A DNA stretch of 12,085 nt from an uncultured Ruminococcus sp. (GTDB lineage: Bacteria; Bacillota; Clostridia; Oscillospirales; Acutalibacteraceae), in NCBI GenBank assembly GCA_902773165.1, contig CACYDO010000132.1, positions 1-12,085 on the forward strand, given 5' to 3'. A program made the position numbers and the translations under genes. Below the pieces are notes generated by a model that saw only the letters and a list, made by a program, of their open reading frames with translations, made no database searches and was not told the origin of the DNA. This document shows, in pieces, positions 1 to 7,208 of the stretch; the first letter of the stretch is position 1; each line of letters starts with the position of its first letter.

Positions 1-90
1 CCATATAAAGTTTTAAAGAAAAGAAAAGAAATGTGTTAAACTCTTAATTAAATCACGCTGCGGCAACCACAGCACACTTCCAACGAATTA

Positions 91-119
91 ATAATATCAT
101 ATTTTGTTGCTTTTGTCAA
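91..119 (-). promoter_or_regulatory. Leftward sigma-A-type promoter for an off-window gene
   Basis: Read on the minus strand, TTGACA (119-114) is followed after exactly 17 bases by TATTAT (96-91). This is a perfect -35 and a -10 with one mismatch. Transcription would begin near 84 and leave the window to the left. The remaining leader of about 84 bases contains a small imperfect hairpin (about 56-74) and no start codon with a Shine-Dalgarno site, so the gene itself lies outside. The near-consensus boxes suggest strong expression; what it drives cannot be said. Confidence 0.6.
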
Positions 120-411
120 CGCAAATTAGCTAAAAACCATACATTTTCAGCATTTTACAATTATTATTAGTGCGTTTTATGATAAATATACAAACCACTT
201 GTTACCAATTTACAATTTTCCATAAAACTAATTAGTAATATTTCACAAATCCATTTCAAGGATAATAGTGATATTTCTATAATAATTTTATTTAGCTTTA
301 TTATAGATTCAATAAAACTGATGCAAAATGCTGCAATACAGATCGACAGCCAACAACTGTAAAAAGCATGTTTATTCCGAAATAGTAAACCTGTATAGAC
401 GTATTAAAACG
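120..411. other. AT-rich intergenic DNA, no gene seen
   Basis: This stretch has no open reading frame with a ribosome binding site. The only clear structure is a 9-bp AT inverted repeat (277-285 with 298-306, 12-base loop), which is weak because it is almost all A and T. A poor rightward promoter candidate lies near its end: TTTATT (371-376), 17 bases, TATAGA (394-399). If used, it would start transcription near 406, just before the structured element at 412. Confidence 0.5.
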
Positions 412-680
412 CACGGAAATCAATTTTTATGAAAATACTCTTTTTGCGTCGCCTTGTGGCGGCGAGAGTACTTTGGTGTAAACCGTTAGTTATGGGCATT
501 TCCTGCCCATAATGTCCCTTTTTCGAAAACAGTCCACAGGTCTATTTTTGAAATTCAACTCTAAAAGGGCTACACATGCCTCCGGCGGACGGGACTGAAG
601 TCCCTGCACCATGCCCGCTTTTTGAAAAATCGGTGCAAAAACTTTGATTATTATTCTTTTATAGAAAGTTGATTTCCGTG
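412..680 (+). other. Structured 269-base element with terminal inverted repeats
   Basis: The ends are perfect 12-bp inverted repeats (412-423 CACGGAAATCAA, 669-680 its reverse complement). Allowing G-U pairs, the stem extends to 17 continuous pairs (412-428 with 664-680). Inside are several hairpins: 436-441/465-470 enclosing 447-453/458-464 with a TTGT loop; a perfect 9-bp stem 490-498/504-512; GGGAC-TGAA-GTCCC at 591-604; and TGCACC/GGTGCA at 605-610/632-637. The interior is clearly richer in GC than the flanks. No reading frame fits. The three wobble pairs in these stems (424-668, 428-664, 449-462) are U-G on the plus strand but A-C on the minus, which weakly favours a plus-strand RNA. It could be a noncoding RNA or a miniature non-autonomous mobile element; no clear target-site duplication is visible. 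Confidence 0.5.
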
Positions 681-928
681 ATTATAACGTGTCGCCTATT
701 CAAAAATATCACGACTTATAACGAAAAACTTCAATTTTTACGGAAATAATTATCAGCATACATACCCTGTAAAAAAATTATAGCTCAATATTTGTGCAAT
801 TCGCCTTTTTTTTAAAATTCTCATGACTATTTGCCAAAAATGAGTATTCATTTTTGTACAAAACTAAAGAATTTTATGAAAAATAAAGTAAAACAAAAAA
901 AATTCTTGAAAATACATGATAAATTCTA
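681..928. other. AT-rich intergenic DNA with one perfect hairpin
   Basis: No gene is visible. A perfect 9-bp inverted repeat, CAAAAATGA (835-843) with TCATTTTTG (848-856) around a GTAT loop, lies about 75 bases upstream of the next gene's -35 box. It is not followed by a T-run, so it is not an obvious terminator; a protein-binding site or chance AT pairing are both possible. Confidence 0.4.
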
Positions 929-971
929 TTGAAAAACGTTCGGAAATATAGTAAAATTTTATGAGAAGGAG
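929..971 (+). promoter_or_regulatory. Promoter and ribosome binding site of the 1565-residue protein gene
   Basis: TTGAAA (929-934) and TAAAAT (952-957) are separated by 17 bases, a good sigma-A-type promoter predicting a start near 964. The Shine-Dalgarno AGAAGGAG (964-971) lies 9 bases before the ATG at 981, so the untranslated leader would be only about 17 bases. The spacer contains CGGAAAT (941-947), a heptamer also present at 415-421, 741-747 and, inverted, at 672-678. Confidence 0.6.
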
Positions 972-980
972 TGATTTTAC

Positions 981-3900
981 ATGCTCGATGCAACAAATGG
1001 CGGAAAAAAACCTACCGACAGAATCAAGTTTCAAATGACTGACAATACAAGCCTCGTTATTGAAAACGAGTTTTGCAAGATCTACAGGGACACACGTTCC
1101 GGCAAGACCTTTAAGGTTATTAACGGAGAAGAAGTTCCGATCGAGCTTCGTGAGCTTAATATGTGGAAGGGCAGACAGAGAACCCCCACAAATTTCGTTG
1201 TGAAGCCCCTTAAAGATGAAAGAGGTCTCCCCTACGACTACACTATCTCTCGTGTAGCAAGAGGTGCAGCCGCTCCCGAACCTGAGCCTGCTCCCGTTCG
1301 TCCTGCTGCTCCGGCAGCTCAAAGACCGGCTGCTGCACAAAGACCTGCCGCTCAGGCACGCCCTGTTTCGGGTGGATCGTCTAAGCCGGTTATAACTGTA
1401 ATAGACAATATGGACAGAGAATCGAGGATAAAGTTTGAAGCTACGCCCGATTCCGAAGAAATCTTTAACAACGAATTTTTCCCGGTTTATCGCGACAAGA
1501 GAACAAACAGAACCTTTAAGGTTGTCAGCGGTGAAGTCGCAAACATTGAGGTTCGTGAGCTGAACATGTGGAAAAACCGCGCTAAAAACCCGGGCGGCTT
1601 TATCGTAACGGTTATTAATGACTCCAGCGGTAAACCGTATGATTATAAAATTGAAAGAAGATCAGAGCCTGAACCGGCAGCAGCTCCCGTTGCTCCACCG
1701 GTTCATGAACCGGTAGCTGCTTCTGCTGCCGCTCCGGCAAGAGTTCCTGCATCCGCACTTGACAAATCTCAGGCAGCAATGACACCTGAACAGATCGCAC
1801 AGGAAGCTCTTGAAAAAGCAGCTCACGAAAAGCCGACACCAACACCGGCTCCCGCTCCTGCTCGTCCTGCTCCTGCCGCCGCTCCTCAAAGACATAAGGC
1901 AATTCCCAAATTGACCGAAATGACCGGCGAAAAGCCTGCAAGCAGAGTAAAATTTGCAGATAACGATACAACAGAGCTTGTTCTTGAAACGGAGTTCTGC
2001 AAGTTCTATAAAGACAAACGCGCTTCCAAGACCTTTAAGGTAATCGACGGTGAAATTGTTCCCATCGAGCTGCGCGAGCTTAATATGTGGAAAAACCGCA
2101 TTAAGAATCCTACCGGATTCACCGTAACCGTAATGAAGGACGCTTCCGGCGCTCCCTACGATTATATTATATCGCGTATAAACGAAGACGGTACAGTAAC
2201 AGCTGCACCGGCAGTTACCGCTCCTCAGCCCGTTATTATTCCGGATAATTCTGCGCCAAACAGCACTCCGAGCGCGTCCGCTTCAAGCAACAGACAGACT
2301 CAGACTCCTCAGCGCGTTATTCCCACAGCAAAGCAGATAGCCGCTGCTCCCGCAGGTGCGCCTGCTCCTACTCAGGAAACAGTTAAAGCGCCTGATCTGA
2401 AGAGAGTAAAATTTGAAGAAACACCAACAATGAAAATGCTGCTTGAAACAGAGTATTTCAAGATTTACAGCGATTCGCGAAGAGGCGCGACCTTCAAGGT
2501 AATCAACGGAGAGATCGCTCCCCTGCCTCAGCGTGAGCTGAACATGTGGAAAAACCGCCAGCGCCGCCCAAAGGATTTCGCCGTAAAGGTAATAAACGAT
2601 CCCCAGGGCAACGTATACGACTATGAGATCACCAGAACTTCTAACGTTACGGCAGCAGTTGCAACGACTACCACAAAAACGAATCTGCCTCCCGTTACAG
2701 AAAGAATAAATATCGGCGGAGCTAACAGACGCCGTATAAATGCAAATCGTGTTCTTAACTGCGCGCTTTGCAACAAAGAATATAAAGAATCCGAGATGAT
2801 GCTCTTCGGCAACAAGAACGTATGCTCCGAATGCATGGAAACTCTTGTCAGCGAAAAGCTTATCGCAAGAGAGCACGTTGATCCGGTTCAGAAGAATATT
2901 GACGATATCATCGGAGCAGATGAAATTTACTGCACCTATTCACTCGTTACTAATTACCCCTATCTTAACGAGGATTTCTGCGTAAACGTATGCACGATCA
3001 AGAGAGCAGCAGAGCTCGGCTTTGAAGATACTATCGCTCAGACAATTGACGAGAAGGGCGACTTCTTTGACGATCTGAAGCGTTTCGGTCTGAAAAAGAT
3101 CATCGTCAACAATGACAGCAGCCATATTTACGCTCCAGAGGATTTTGATGTTCACGTTAAAACAGAGGGCGTGATCGCGCCTAAGCTTTACTTCAAGGTC
3201 CTCAACTTCATGCAGAAGGGTGACGAATCTCTTCGTGAAGCGATCGCTGCATCGTTCCTGGGCAGCAAGGTATACACCTATGCGCTCAACAGCGATATTA
3301 CAGAAATTACCGACGAAAACGCAGAAGACTTTAAGCCGCTGACGTTTTCCGATGGCGAGAACAGCTTCTGCCCGGTATTTACCGACTTTACCGAAGCAAG
3401 AAGCGTAGGTATGCCGTTTAAGGGTCTTTACGAGATAGAAACAAGATTCCTGGCATATCATCATATCACCCACTTTATCATCAATCCTCAGAGCCTGGGC
3501 TTCATCATGAATAAGTCCATTCTCAAGGGCGTAAAGCCGAATTACGACAGAGCGATGATCGATGAAAATGATGATCGCATAAAGAATATAGATTCTTACG
3601 TAAATCCGTTTGATGTTGAGGAAGCTTATGAAAAGCAGCTTGAGGAGCAAAAAGCAGCCGAAGAGCAGAAGAAGATAGACGATATCCGCGAAGAAGCTGA
3701 AAAGAAGGTCACAGCTGAAAAAGAACGTGCAGACGCAGCCGAAAAGGCAGCAGACGAAGCAAGACATCAGGCAGAAGACGCTAAGCACGAAGCTGATGAA
3801 GCAAAAGCTCAGGCACAGGAGGCTCGCAGCCAGGCAGAAGAAGCAAAGATCACAGCCGAAGAGGCAATGAAGGCAGCTTCCGCCGCAGAAGCTGCACGCG

Positions 3901-5678
3901 CCGAGGAAGCTGCACGAGCAGAAGAAGCTATTCGCGCAGCAGCAAGCAAGGAAGCCGAATTGGCAGAGCAGGCTAAGCGTGAAGCTGAAGCGGAGGCTAA
4001 GGCAAAAGCAGAGGCAGAAGCTAAAGCAAAGGCTTCCGTTCCCTTTGGTATCCCACCGGCAGCAGCCGCTGCATTTAGTGGATTTACACCTCCTGCGGCG
4101 GCAGCAAGCGCAGGCTTGAAGGCTGCAACTCCGGGCGGCGGAATCTTCTTTAACGATGATGACGATAAATTCTCTCCTCTCTCCGGACTTAAGCTTGATG
4201 ATTCAGACGGTCATGATCTCCCCTCGCTTGACCTTTCAAGCCTGGCTGACGAACGTTCCGCACCCGAACCTACACCAGCACCTGTAATGGAAGATACTGC
4301 TCCCATAAGCTATTACAAGCCGCAGAATGCACGTCCGGAAGAGCCGATCGCTCCTGCAAACGAATTTAAGAAAACCAATATTTACGGCGGTCCGGGAATC
4401 GCAAGAAATAATCCGCTCGGACAATCCGGTATTTATGATACTCCACCTGCACAGCAGCCTGTACGTCAGGAACAACCTATGAGAAGAGCCGCTCCTGCAG
4501 CACCGGCTCAGAATATCGTTATCAACTCCGTATCTGACGGCGCAGACGGCGGCAAGGTAAAGAAAGCTTTGAAGGTTTCCATGCCTTTGTTCATCGCGGA
4601 CGTACCCGATGACGAGATCGAAGTAACTCCGTACTCAGACAGTCTTATCAGTGGCGGACAGCAGCAGAACACCGACAGGAAGAAGGGTGTAAACACTGTT
4701 CTTAACGAGATCGCTCAGGAAAATGGCAGAAAGAACGATATGTTCGATCTTTCCAGCCTGATGTATGGTGATCCGCAGCCTCAGCAGCAGGCTCAGAAGA
4801 AGAAGGGTATTCAGACTATCCAGGATCAAGCTGCTCTTATTAAGGCAATAAGCAGAGATCTCGAGGTAGAAAGCAATCCTCTCTCCGCAAAGGACATTCG
4901 CGAAAAGCTTGACGGCTGCTACAAGGATCTTGCAAAAATGATAGCAGATTCCGAGGTAATGTACGCAGAATTTGACGCTCATACAAGACATATCCTGATC
5001 GACGGCAACAACAAGGGTCATATCTTCTCCGAAAAAGCTCTTGCCGAGAAATCTGTTGAGAACTTTGCTAAGGCAGGCATTAAGGTATATCTCCAGGAGT
5101 ACAAATCCAAGGACATTTTCAATATGCTCTTTGAGTATCGCCGTCACGGAATACAGGAGCTTGTTCTTGACGAAACTGCTCACTGGATCATTATTCAGAC
5201 CGACAGGATCTCCGAAATGCTTGACGTATACGAAAGAGATTATGTGAAGATCCCCGTTATGAACCCTGAACTTATGTTCAGCATGACGACTCTCTTCCAG
5301 AAGCTCCAGGCTAAGTCAAACAATCCCAACAAGGAGCAGGAGATCAGATCGCTCGAAAAGCGCATGATCCGCGAGTTTATCACTGCAAAGTACGTTCTTC
5401 CGATGTATGGCAACGACCGCAGCAATCTGCGTCCCGTTACGATCGACGACAAGAACGGAATGAAGAAGGTTCTTGTATTCAGCGATGAATTTGAACTGAA
5501 ACGCTTCTTCGGTGAGAATGCTTCAATTGTAGTTGACTACGAGGTAGTTAATTACAAGGAGATCCTCAGAAAGTATACTGTTCCTGCGAACAGCGTAGTT
5601 GTTCTTAACGAAGGCTCACTGAGATTTGAGTTTAACGAGCGCAACTGCGACCACATCAGCAAGGTGCTTGAACAGTAA
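981..5678 (+). CDS. Large modular cytoplasmic protein: four 78-residue repeats, zinc knuckle, SseB-like regions, coiled coil
   Basis: This 1565-residue protein is of unknown function. It has no signal peptide or membrane segment, so it should be cytoplasmic. Order: four 78-residue repeats (14-91, 149-226, 322-399, 475-552) joined by Pro/Ala-rich linkers of 57-95 residues; a putative zinc knuckle C594-X2-C597-X17-C615-X2-C618; a region of about 640-850 with SseB-like features (CPVFTDFTEA at 797-806, INPQSLGF at 834-841); an Ala/Glu/Lys coiled coil of about 880-1018; a low-complexity segment of about 1019-1285; and a C-terminal region of about 1310-1565 that again looks SseB-like (VLVFSDEFELKRFF from 1497). 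The ATG at 981 has AAGGAG 9 bases upstream. The gene appears monocistronic, with its own promoter and a terminator at 5710-5739. The multivalent layout suggests a scaffold or adaptor, which is inference. That it is an intact expressed gene is near certain; the SseB assignment is tentative. Confidence 0.9.
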   Translation: MLDATNGGKKPTDRIKFQMTDNTSLVIENEFCKIYRDTRSGKTFKVINGEEVPIELRELNMWKGRQRTPTNFVVKPLKDERGLPYDYTISRVARGAAAPEPEPAPVRPAAPAAQRPAAAQRPAAQARPVSGGSSKPVITVIDNMDRESRIKFEATPDSEEIFNNEFFPVYRDKRTNRTFKVVSGEVANIEVRELNMWKNRAKNPGGFIVTVINDSSGKPYDYKIERRSEPEPAAAPVAPPVHEPVAASAAAPARVPASALDKSQAAMTPEQIAQEALEKAAHEKPTPTPAPAPARPAPAAAPQRHKAIPKLTEMTGEKPASRVKFADNDTTELVLETEFCKFYKDKRASKTFKVIDGEIVPIELRELNMWKNRIKNPTGFTVTVMKDASGAPYDYIISRINEDGTVTAAPAVTAPQPVIIPDNSAPNSTPSASASSNRQTQTPQRVIPTAKQIAAAPAGAPAPTQETVKAPDLKRVKFEETPTMKMLLETEYFKIYSDSRRGATFKVINGEIAPLPQRELNMWKNRQRRPKDFAVKVINDPQGNVYDYEITRTSNVTAAVATTTTKTNLPPVTERINIGGANRRRINANRVLNCALCNKEYKESEMMLFGNKNVCSECMETLVSEKLIAREHVDPVQKNIDDIIGADEIYCTYSLVTNYPYLNEDFCVNVCTIKRAAELGFEDTIAQTIDEKGDFFDDLKRFGLKKIIVNNDSSHIYAPEDFDVHVKTEGVIAPKLYFKVLNFMQKGDESLREAIAASFLGSKVYTYALNSDITEITDENAEDFKPLTFSDGENSFCPVFTDFTEARSVGMPFKGLYEIETRFLAYHHITHFIINPQSLGFIMNKSILKGVKPNYDRAMIDENDDRIKNIDSYVNPFDVEEAYEKQLEEQKAAEEQKKIDDIREEAEKKVTAEKERADAAEKAADEARHQAEDAKHEADEAKAQAQEARSQAEEAKITAEEAMKAASAAEAARAEEAARAEEAIRAAASKEAELAEQAKREAEAEAKAKAEAEAKAKASVPFGIPPAAAAAFSGFTPPAAAASAGLKAATPGGGIFFNDDDDKFSPLSGLKLDDSDGHDLPSLDLSSLADERSAPEPTPAPVMEDTAPISYYKPQNARPEEPIAPANEFKKTNIYGGPGIARNNPLGQSGIYDTPPAQQPVRQEQPMRRAAPAAPAQNIVINSVSDGADGGKVKKALKVSMPLFIADVPDDEIEVTPYSDSLISGGQQQNTDRKKGVNTVLNEIAQENGRKNDMFDLSSLMYGDPQPQQQAQKKKGIQTIQDQAALIKAISRDLEVESNPLSAKDIREKLDGCYKDLAKMIADSEVMYAEFDAHTRHILIDGNNKGHIFSEKALAEKSVENFAKAGIKVYLQEYKSKDIFNMLFEYRRHGIQELVLDETAHWIIIQTDRISEMLDVYERDYVKIPVMNPELMFSMTTLFQKLQAKSNNPNKEQEIRSLEKRMIREFITAKYVLPMYGNDRSNLRPVTIDDKNGMKKVLVFSDEFELKRFFGENASIVVDYEVVNYKEILRKYTVPANSVVVLNEGSLRFEFNERNCDHISKVLEQ
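1020..1253 (+). repeat. 78-residue repeat, copy 1
   Basis: Residues 14-91 of the 1565-residue protein. By hand count it matches copy 3 at 50 of 78 positions with no gaps. Conserved in all four copies are the core TFKV, GE, the RELNMWK block, a proline and phenylalanine after it, and a terminal YDY-x-I-x-R. This copy has G instead of N after RELNMWK. Confidence 0.9.
1425..1658 (+). repeat. 78-residue repeat, copy 2
   Basis: Residues 149-226. It keeps the RELNMWKNR core and the YDY-x-I-x-R end without gaps. It is the most divergent in the GEVANIEV stretch, where the other copies carry a proline. Confidence 0.9.
1944..2177 (+). repeat. 78-residue repeat, copy 3
   Basis: Residues 322-399. It is closest to copy 1, sharing the uninterrupted stretch VPIELRELNMWK and the EFCK motif. 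The preceding linker (residues 227-321, 95 residues, Pro/Ala-rich) is the longest of the three. Confidence 0.9.
2403..2636 (+). repeat. 78-residue repeat, copy 4
   Basis: Residues 475-552. It retains TFKV, GE, RELNMWKNR and YDYEITR, with LPQ replacing IEL before the core. It is followed about 40 residues later by the CXXC/CXXC knuckle. Confidence 0.9.
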
Positions 5679-5709
5679 ATGGTTTAATAATAACATCTGA
5701 CATCATTAT

Positions 5710-5739
5710 TCAGCCCCCGGTTTTACGATCGGGGGCTGA
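5710..5739 (+). terminator. Rho-independent terminator of the 1565-residue protein gene
   Basis: A perfect 10-bp stem (TCAGCCCCCG, 5710-5719, with CGGGGGCTGA, 5730-5739) and a 10-base loop start 31 bases after the stop codon. The following tract (TTTGACTGATTTG) is U-rich but interrupted, so termination may be less than complete. Confidence 0.7.
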
Positions 5740-6100
5740 TTTGACTGATTTGTAAAAAATGCTTCTACATATTCGTAAACGCAAGCATAAAAGCTGCTAT
5801 ATCTCATTTTAATATGTTATAAACTGCTGCCTATAATCCTGCTTTGTCACTCGCATCACTTTTGCCTTCCGGCGGCGGTACTTTGCCAACGTAAAAAAGT
5901 ATCCAAAAAAGCGCCCAAGGAGGTGGCAGGCAAAGGGGTCAAGCTGTACTATGCTCGCCCATCCTGCGGAATCATCACTGTCTGTGGGATAAATTCGACC
6001 AATAGGCAAATTATTTAATTGCCGCATTAGCAACTGCCAAATCATGGTAAAATAGTAACCGCCTGTGCCCGCTTGGTCGCCTGCAGCGGCAAAATAAGTT
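5740..6100. other. Intergenic GC-richer island, possible dispersed extragenic element
   Basis: Roughly 5830-6095 is richer in G and C than its AT-rich flanks. The 78-codon frame on the minus strand (6045-5809) lacks a Shine-Dalgarno site and resembles no family I know, so I do not call a gene. The segment GGCGGCG-GTACTTTG (about 5871-5885), followed shortly by GTAAA, resembles GGCGGCG-AGA-GTACTTTG (458-475) in the 412-680 element. TACTTT/AAAGTA pairing (about 5879-5901) and GGCAA/TTGCC (6005-6009/6019-6023) give minor hairpin potential. It could be a decayed mobile or repeated extragenic sequence. Confidence 0.35.
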
Positions 6101-6116
6101 ATTTTTAAGATTATTG

Positions 6117-6177
6117 TTGCAAATTTGTCGAAAATGGTTTAAAATAAGAGTGTTAACTATAATCATTTAAAGGAGAG
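6117..6177 (+). promoter_or_regulatory. Promoter and ribosome binding site of the cyclophilin lipoprotein gene
   Basis: TTGCAA (6117-6122), 17 bases, TAAAAT (6140-6145) forms a good sigma-A-type promoter. A perfect TATAAT (6158-6163) lies downstream but has only TGGTTT at the -35 distance, so it may be a secondary start. The Shine-Dalgarno AAAGGAGAG (6169-6177) sits just ahead of the ATG at 6184. Confidence 0.55.
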
Positions 6178-6183
6178 AAAAAA

Positions 6184-7104
6184 ATGTTCAAAAAATACTC
6201 GGCGCTTGTGCTTGCAGGAGCAATTCTTGTCTGCTCTGCCCTTACAGGGTGCGGTGACAAAGGAAATACGGAATCTGCTTCAAGCAGCGCTGCTTCCGAA
6301 AGCACATCTAAGACAGATTCCTCAGCTGTCGGTACTTATGACCTTAAAGAGCTTGGTCTTTCGGCAGATTATTACGACGATACCGAGCATGAAGTCGGCT
6401 ATCAGCTTGAATCTCCCGACGAAGGCGAAGAGGTCGCTATTATGCATACCACAATGGGCGATATTTCCATGAAATTCTTCCCCGAGGCTGCGCCTAAGAC
6501 TGTTGAGAACTTCCTTACACATGCGAAAAACGGTTACTACAACGGTCTTACATTTCACAGAGTTATCAACGATTTCATGATTCAGGGCGGTGACCCGAAG
6601 GGTGACGGCACAGGCGGCGAAAGCGTCAGCGGCGGTCAGTTTGAAGACGAATTCTCAAACAAGCTTTTCAATATTCGTGGTTCTGTCGCTATGGCAAACA
6701 GCGGTCCCGATACGAACGGAAGCCAGTTCTTTATCAATCAGAGCAAAAACGCTGACTTCGAAAGCGCAGAGGAAAACTGGAATTACCTTTACAGCGAGCT
6801 TTGCAAGGCTCAGGACGCAGGTCAGCTTGAAGCATTCCTTACAATGTACAGCATGTCCTACAACGCATTTTACAACACCGATCTTGTTTCTGACGAGATC
6901 AAAGCTCTTTATAAGGAACAGGGCGGTAACCCCAATCTTGACGGCGCGTTTAATGCACTTGACAGAGGACATACGGTATTTGCTCAGGTCTATGACGGCA
7001 TGGACGTTGTAGACAAGATCGCAGCTGTCGAAACAGATGGCAATAACAAGCCTGTTGAACCGGTTAAGATCGAGTCAATTGAAGTTACTAAGTACACAAA
7101 ATAA
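6184..7104 (+). CDS. Cyclophilin-type peptidyl-prolyl cis-trans isomerase lipoprotein
   Basis: This 306-residue lipoprotein should catalyse cis-trans isomerisation of prolyl bonds in exported proteins at the outer face of the membrane. The signal peptide (residues 1-22) ends in the lipobox LTGC with Cys23 as the lipidated residue, followed by a Ser/Thr-rich tether. The cyclophilin domain starts near residue 84. It keeps the active-site elements FHRVI (catalytic Arg126), DFMIQGGDP (Gln134), MANSGPDTNGSQFFI (170-184) and GHTVFAQV (His263). Between GSQFFINQ and the last strands is a Trp/Tyr-rich insertion of about 65 residues (187-253). The position of human CypA Trp121 is Ala258, consistent with weak cyclosporin binding. 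It has its own promoter and a terminator shared with the convergent clpC. The family call is secure; substrates are unknown. Confidence 0.95.
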   Translation: MFKKYSALVLAGAILVCSALTGCGDKGNTESASSSAASESTSKTDSSAVGTYDLKELGLSADYYDDTEHEVGYQLESPDEGEEVAIMHTTMGDISMKFFPEAAPKTVENFLTHAKNGYYNGLTFHRVINDFMIQGGDPKGDGTGGESVSGGQFEDEFSNKLFNIRGSVAMANSGPDTNGSQFFINQSKNADFESAEENWNYLYSELCKAQDAGQLEAFLTMYSMSYNAFYNTDLVSDEIKALYKEQGGNPNLDGAFNALDRGHTVFAQVYDGMDVVDKIAAVETDGNNKPVEPVKIESIEVTKYTK

Positions 7105-7123
7105 TAGTATCTCAAAAAAGAAT

Positions 7124-7167
7124 AAGACCGAAGAATACGCTTAAACAGTGTGTTCTTCGGTCTTTTT
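7124..7167. terminator. Bidirectional terminator between the cyclophilin gene and clpC
   Basis: A perfect 12-bp stem (AAGACCGAAGAA, 7124-7135, with TTCTTCGGTCTT, 7153-7164), extended by G-U and Watson-Crick pairs toward the loop, is followed on the plus strand by a T-run (7163-7167). On the minus strand the same stem is followed by ATTCTTTTTTG. It can therefore end both convergent transcripts. Confidence 0.9.
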
Positions 7168-7208
7168 AATTTTCAGTGGTACATTAAGTGAAAAAATTTT
7201 TTCCGATA

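Noticed and set aside
412..680. CRISPR array or tRNA in the structured element
   Set aside because: No regularly spaced direct repeats and no cloverleaf or anticodon arm; the stems are unlike a tRNA.
2283..3788. Long minus-strand frames antisense to the large gene (e.g. 2283-2876, 2940-3788)
   Set aside because: They lie wholly inside a convincing gene, lack ribosome sites and read as Cys/Phe/Leu-rich shadow sequence.
5809..6045. 78-residue minus-strand reading frame in the intergenic island
   Set aside because: No Shine-Dalgarno before the ATG and no family resemblance; better explained as a relic or extragenic element.
7191..7203. AAAAAATTTTTT palindrome after clpC as terminator
   Set aside because: Pure AT pairing without a GC stem; the strong bidirectional hairpin at 7124-7167 explains termination.
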